Source of the DNA: Goniomonas avonlea
Taxonomy: Eukaryota; Cryptophyceae; Goniomonadida; Goniomonadaceae
Direction of reading: 5' to 3'
Assembly (NCBI GenBank): GCA_003573635.1
Contig: QUTJ01031533.1
Coordinates: forward strand, 1 to 12,519
Length of the DNA stretch: 12,519 nucleotides
In this document: one piece after another, positions 10,901-12,519 of the stretch
Layout: every line of letters begins with the position of its first letter
Numbering within the stretch: position 1 is the first letter of the stretch
Translations under genes and position numbers: made by a program
Notes under the pieces: generated by a model
Told to the model about the DNA's origin: nothing
Database searches by the model: none
The model's input: only the letters and a program-made list of their open reading frames with translations

Positions 10901-12519
10901 ATCGCCCCCGTTGTCGCAATATTGACAGATGTCGCTCCCACCGTCTCCACGTCATGATCTGTTGAAACGAAAAGAGTCAAGTGCCCAGCCTGTTGCAGCA
11001 AGGACAGCGCAAGGTTCCGCCGCAGACTGGGGAAGCCCGACATTGACTTGCATCGTGCTGCGCTGTCTGACGTCCACGATGTCGATTCACAAGGGCTCGG
11101 ACCCACGAGACCCCGAACAGTCCAATCAGACACGCCGATGGCTCCTCCAAGAATTGTCACACTGCTGGAGCCCGAGGATGCGAGGTTCGCCCTCACGATG
11201 CTGCTTAGTGCCGACTCCGGATGCGTCCACGAACGAGAAAGTGTTCCTGAGCTACGCGCCACTGTCATACAGCTGCTCACCAAGCGACTCACTCCAGATG
11301 CCCCTTTTAAGTTTACAGCAGTATCCGAGGACCACCTTGACGCCTCGCACTGAGTGCCGCGATTCCGAGCAGAAACACTATGATCCGTTGAACAAAAAGC
11401 ACTTCCAATTACTGTGACATGCGCAGAGCTCGTCGATGCCACATTTGATCGGAGAGCGCTTCTCGGCACCACGTCCAGATTCAAAGAAAACATGAAGATG
11501 GACAAGACCACTTGCTGTTGAACGGTAACATCAACAGAAGAAGAACGAAAGCCAGGTGATGTCTTGCTCTCAATCGCGCTCTCCGAAGTCCAAGAGGTCG
11601 CCTCACACCCACTTAAACCTATCCCAACTCGAGATGTCGCTCGAAACCACCCAAAACTCGTCCCCACAACAGTCACAGAGTTGGCACCAGTCAAACCCGC
11701 GTTGCTAGAAACAGCAGCGCTGAGATACAGTTGGTCGTGACTCAAAGCAACCACCATGCTCCCACGCTGCTCCTTGGTCGTCACGCAAACCGTCAACCCG
11801 TTCCTCAACCCGGACGACGATTTACCACGCACGGAGCTCTCTGACGACCAAACAGTGTGTTCGCTCCCACTTCCACCAGGGCGAATTCGCACACTGTACG
11901 CAGCCACACCCAAGTTGCTTCCAGCAACAGTCACACTCGTGGCACCCGTCGCCGCTGCATTGCTTCTCACTGCGCCGCTCACTTCAGCCTCACCAATGCT
12001 CAAGCTCAAAGTCATCGACCTTCCCCGTTGCCAGACAGTCNCTCCAACTGCGAGCAACCTCGACACACTCCCTGCCATTTTACCCCGCACACAGCTCTCG
12101 GACACCCAAAGCGTGCACTCAAGGCTTGTACCTCCAACCCGTCCAAGTCCACTCTCGTCACCTCCTCCAAAAGCACTGCCGACCACGGTGACGCTGGCCG
12201 ATCCAGTTCCCGCAGCATTCACCCCCACCACGCCGCTGACACCGACACGATCGACGCTCCAAGCCTTGAACAGACTTGAACCAGCTGACAACGAAGTAAC
12301 AGCCACCAATAGCAGATCACGAACGCCCCTAGCGACCTTGCAAGTCGCAGAGGTATCTGATAGCCAAGCAGACGATTCCACAGCACTGCCCCCAACACGA
12401 CAGGCCACACTGTCCAACGCGAAGCCAAAGGTCGATCCCAGCACGGTCACACTCCCCGCGCCCGTCGTCGCTCCATTCACTGACGTCACACTGCTCAACG
12501 AACCAAAGTCAAAACTAAA
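1..12519 (-). CDS. Internal fragment of a giant modular type I membrane protein (IPT/TIG repeats, Ig-like repeats, TM helix, Ser/Pro-rich tail)
   Basis: The minus-strand frame whose codons start at 12519 has no stop over 4,173 codons, checked codon by codon, and both gene ends lie outside the window. The translation has clear protein architecture throughout: 15 regular IPT/TIG-like units, a Thr/Pro linker, a Calx-beta-like domain, about 15 bacterial-type Ig-like domains, six more IPT-like units, a small Cys cluster, a juxtamembrane beta domain, one hydrophobic helix with a basic stop-transfer, and a long Ser/Thr-Pro-rich tail. The expected location is the plasma membrane, N-terminus outside. 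Long chains of such beta-sandwich domains usually act as adhesive stalks or receptor ectodomains, so adhesion or recognition with intracellular signalling is inferred. There is no catalytic domain in the window. No in-phase intron is needed, because repeats keep their spacing without interruption. I do not recognise a named gene. The open frame and membrane topology are near certain; the function is not known. Confidence 0.96.
1921..1983 (-). other. Single transmembrane helix with basic stop-transfer
   Basis: Residues 3513-3533 form an uncharged stretch of 21 residues, including L-P-M-C-C-V-L-A-A-F-L-L-F. It is bounded on the outer side by acidic E-S-D-D-S-R and W-E-P, and on the inner side by R-R-R-A-Q-K-R (1920-1900). 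The positive-inside rule puts the tail in the cytoplasm, and the beta-domain stalk outside, so the protein is type I. It is the only convincing membrane segment in the window. The C-C pair at the middle could be palmitoylated, but that is conjecture. Confidence 0.93.
2041..2520 (-). other. Juxtamembrane beta-rich domain
   Basis: Residues about 3334-3493. It begins with L-A-P-G-Q-T-M-E-F-G and ends with K-P-F-V-L-R-F-T-Y-D-P-D, then V-Y-R-Y-H-P-G-S-L-V-W-S-E-V, then Q-V-T-V and W-Y-G-W-F-A-V-M just before the membrane. The order L-x-F-x-Y, then Y-x-x-x-x-x-x-W-x-x-V, then V-T-V, then G-x-F-A-V is a recurrent closing pattern in surface proteins, where it forms a membrane-proximal beta sandwich. 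Whether it is cleaved, as membrane-proximal domains of some receptors are, cannot be told: I see no H-L-S/T type autoproteolysis motif. The family is unassigned. Confidence 0.5.
2536..2622 (-). other. Small four-Cys cluster, possibly a short EGF-like or hinge module
   Basis: Residues about 3300-3328. Four Cys occur as C-x12-C-x-C-x12-C (codons at 2620, 2581, 2575 and 2536), with G-Y-W-H-P between the first two and R-R-C-I-C-K in the middle. The C-x-C centre recalls EGF-like modules, but a standard six-Cys EGF domain is not present. The cluster follows the last IPT-like unit and precedes the juxtamembrane beta domain. I can say only that it looks like a disulfide-stabilised spacer. Confidence 0.45.
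2623..4160 (-). repeat. Second, divergent array of six IPT/TIG-like repeats
   Basis: Residues about 2787-3299. Units again begin with T-G-A-x-S-V-T-V/I-L-G and carry W-x-S-D/E-T/S-S-V/L. Examples are V-W-S-S-E-T-A-L-R-C, P-W-L-S-D-S-S-L, A-W-A-S-D-T-S-V-S-C-K, R-W-V-S-D-S-S-V, T-W-L-S-E-T-S-V-R-C and F-W-T-S-D-T-S-L. Trp codons start at 4027, 3754, 3487, 3235, 2983 and 2713, spaced 252-273 bp. The phrase L-G-A-G-F-G-I-V-D occurs in the unit at 3487, and A-G-A-G-F-G-I-V-D in the unit at 2713. These copies are less alike than those of the N-terminal array, and the Cys pair is complete in only some (4027 and 2983). They lie just outside the membrane-proximal region. Confidence 0.82.
4160..8229 (-). 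repeat. About 15 tandem bacterial-type Ig-like (Big) domains
   Basis: Residues about 1431-2787. Units are marked by a G-x-W-x-V-x-L-P type strand, often followed by L-x-x-G-D-x-L-x-A. Examples are D-G-S-W-T-I-D-L, D-D-G-V-W-R-V-A-I, D-G-T-W-T-A-R-L, D-G-T-W-S-V-A-L-P and R-G-D-W-T-V-L-L-P. Trp (or Phe) codons start at 7768, 7519, 7240, 6970, 6730, 6373, 6109 (Phe), 5839, 5602, 5347, 5035, 4771, 4528-4531 (Trp pair) and 4267; a degenerate first unit lies near 8045. Spacing is 237-357 bp. Before the Trp strand, a G-T-x-x-P-G-x-x-V-x-V-x-x-x-G segment recurs. Such domains form rod-like stalks in bacterial surface proteins. Unlike the N-terminal array, the copies are strongly diverged, so this array is old. 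Hand count finds about 13 N-glycosylation sequons here. Confidence 0.75.
8230..8550 (-). other. Calx-beta-like domain
   Basis: Residues about 1324-1430. The segment reads as C-E-F-S-V-S-L-S-R-Q-P-A-S-S-C-T-L-E-L-S, then T-D-S-L-V-T-P-R-V-L-T-F-A-P-G-S-N-L-T, followed by R-W-V-Q-I-R (Trp at 8371-8373). This is the pattern of a widespread repeat in surface proteins in which a V-S-L-S-x-Q-P strand leads to a V-x-P-x-x-L-T-F-x-P-G-x-W/N strand and then a T-V-T-V strand, usually classed as Calx-beta-like. Only one copy is present. It sits between the Thr/Pro linker and the Ig-like array. The two Cys may pair. The family call is from remembered consensus, not from a search. Confidence 0.55.
8551..8628 (-). 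other. Thr/Pro-rich linker
   Basis: Residues 1298-1323 begin D-D-P-P-P-V-L-T-T-T-P-A-P-T-T-T and continue in the same style to P-P-V-G. This composition is typical of an extended, probably O-glycosylated hinge between rigid extracellular domains. It directly follows the last IPT/TIG-like unit and precedes the Calx-beta-like domain, so it separates the N-terminal array from the rest of the stalk. A simple-sequence origin is possible, but the frame and flanking domains are continuous. Confidence 0.8.
8992..10880 (-). repeat. Two-unit (about 520-bp) higher-order repeat inside the IPT/TIG array
   Basis: Within the array, copies alternate between two subtypes. Units with Trp at 10810, 10291, 9769 and 9250 share W-V/A-S-Q/E-S-S-V and a following L/V-G-G-S/W-V-T segment with an A-G-T or T-G-T turn. 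Units with Trp at 10552, 10033 and 9511 share W-T-S/G-E-S-S/T-V and lack the G-G-S-V-T segment. Same-type units are 519, 522 and 519 bp apart. This shows that the middle of the array grew by copying pairs of units rather than single units. The conserved stretch on the plus strand (such as ccttgcaccgaacagagctc at about 9741-9760) is close to identical between copies, which points to recent duplication or gene conversion. Confidence 0.72.
12041..12041. other. Ambiguous base (N) in the assembly
   Basis: The single undetermined base falls in the middle position of the minus-strand codon at 12042-12040 (G-N-G). The residue is therefore Glu, Ala, Gly or Val, and no choice gives a stop, so the reading frame is safe. 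It lies in the second IPT/TIG-like unit, where near-identical repeats make assembly difficult. Confidence 0.98.

Larger units (their letters stand above)
8629..12519 (-). repeat. Array of 15 IPT/TIG-like repeats, 86-residue (258-bp) period, open at the upstream window edge
   Basis: Residues 1-1297. Each unit starts with N-x-x-x-T-G-A-x-S-V-T-V-V-G-S-x-x-G, the typical first strands of an IPT/TIG immunoglobulin-like fold. It then has R-V-G-G-S-G-C-E-S-T-x-W-x-S-E-S-S-V-R-C-K and ends with a strand like W-S-L-D-x-x-x-V-S-G-G-V-R. The invariant Trp codons start at 12364, 12106, 11848, 11590, 11332, 11074, 10810, 10552, 10291, 10033, 9769, 9511, 9250, 8992 and 8734 (residues 52 to 1262). Spacings are 258 bp ten times, 261 twice and 264 twice. 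The two Cys of the signature probably form a disulfide within each unit. The array begins mid-unit at base 12519, so further copies lie upstream. IPT/TIG is the best family call; a related but unnamed protist Ig-like family is the alternative. Confidence 0.9.

Noticed and set aside
8629-12519. CRISPR array or satellite DNA, suggested by the regular spacing
   Set aside because: The period is 258 bp, always a multiple of three, with variable third positions and a conserved protein signature. It is a coding repeat.
1-12519. Introns in phase with the frame
   Set aside because: In-phase introns without stops cannot be strictly excluded, but repeat spacing and domain order leave no unexplained gap with intron-like composition.
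1-12519. tRNA, rRNA, promoter, terminator or mobile element
   Set aside because: No such signals were seen, and coding sequence fills the window from edge to edge.

Overview
The whole 12,519-base window lies inside one giant protein-coding gene on the minus strand. Reading the complement from base 12519 down to base 1 in the frame whose first codon is 12519-12517, I found no stop codon in 4,173 consecutive codons. Neither the start nor the stop codon of the gene is in the window, so this is an internal fragment. Residue numbers below count from 1 at base 12519 to 4173 at base 1. No intron is needed anywhere: repeat spacing, domains and reading frame run on without a break. I see no RNA gene, promoter, terminator, mobile element or second gene, and the sizeable plus-strand open frames are antisense shadows.

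From N to C the protein is laid out as follows. (1) An array of 15 IPT/TIG-like repeats of almost exactly 86 residues (12519-8629), which continues upstream of the window. Each carries a TG..SVTVVG strand and a C-E-x-T-x-W-x-S-E/D-S-S-V-x-C-K signature. (2) A Thr/Pro-rich linker (8628-8551). (3) A Calx-beta-like domain (about 8550-8230). (4) About 15 Ig-like domains of bacterial Big type, about 80-119 residues apart, with G-x-W-x-V-x-L-P cores (about 8229-4160). (5) Six more divergent IPT/TIG-like repeats (about 4160-2623). (6) A small Cys cluster (2622-2536) and a juxtamembrane beta-rich domain (about 2520-2041). (7) One transmembrane helix (1983-1921) followed by an RRR stop-transfer. (8) A cytoplasmic tail of at least 640 residues, rich in Ser/Thr-Pro, with a juxtamembrane Tyr cluster. 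The parts therefore form a very large type I cell-surface protein: a long stalk of beta-sandwich domains outside, one membrane pass, and a probably phosphorylated tail inside. Adhesion or surface recognition coupled to intracellular signalling is a reasonable inference, not a demonstrated function.

The organism is almost certainly a eukaryote with GC-rich, intron-poor coding sequence, most likely a free-living protist. The single pass followed by a long Ser/Pro-rich tail, the N-glycosylation sequons and the IPT repeats with this W-x-S-x-S-x-x-C signature all fit. From memory, similar long IPT arrays occur in cryptophyte proteins such as those of Guillardia theta, and apusozoan or choanoflagellate-like protists are also possible. 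I cannot assign the species. One ambiguous base (12041) indicates a draft assembly.
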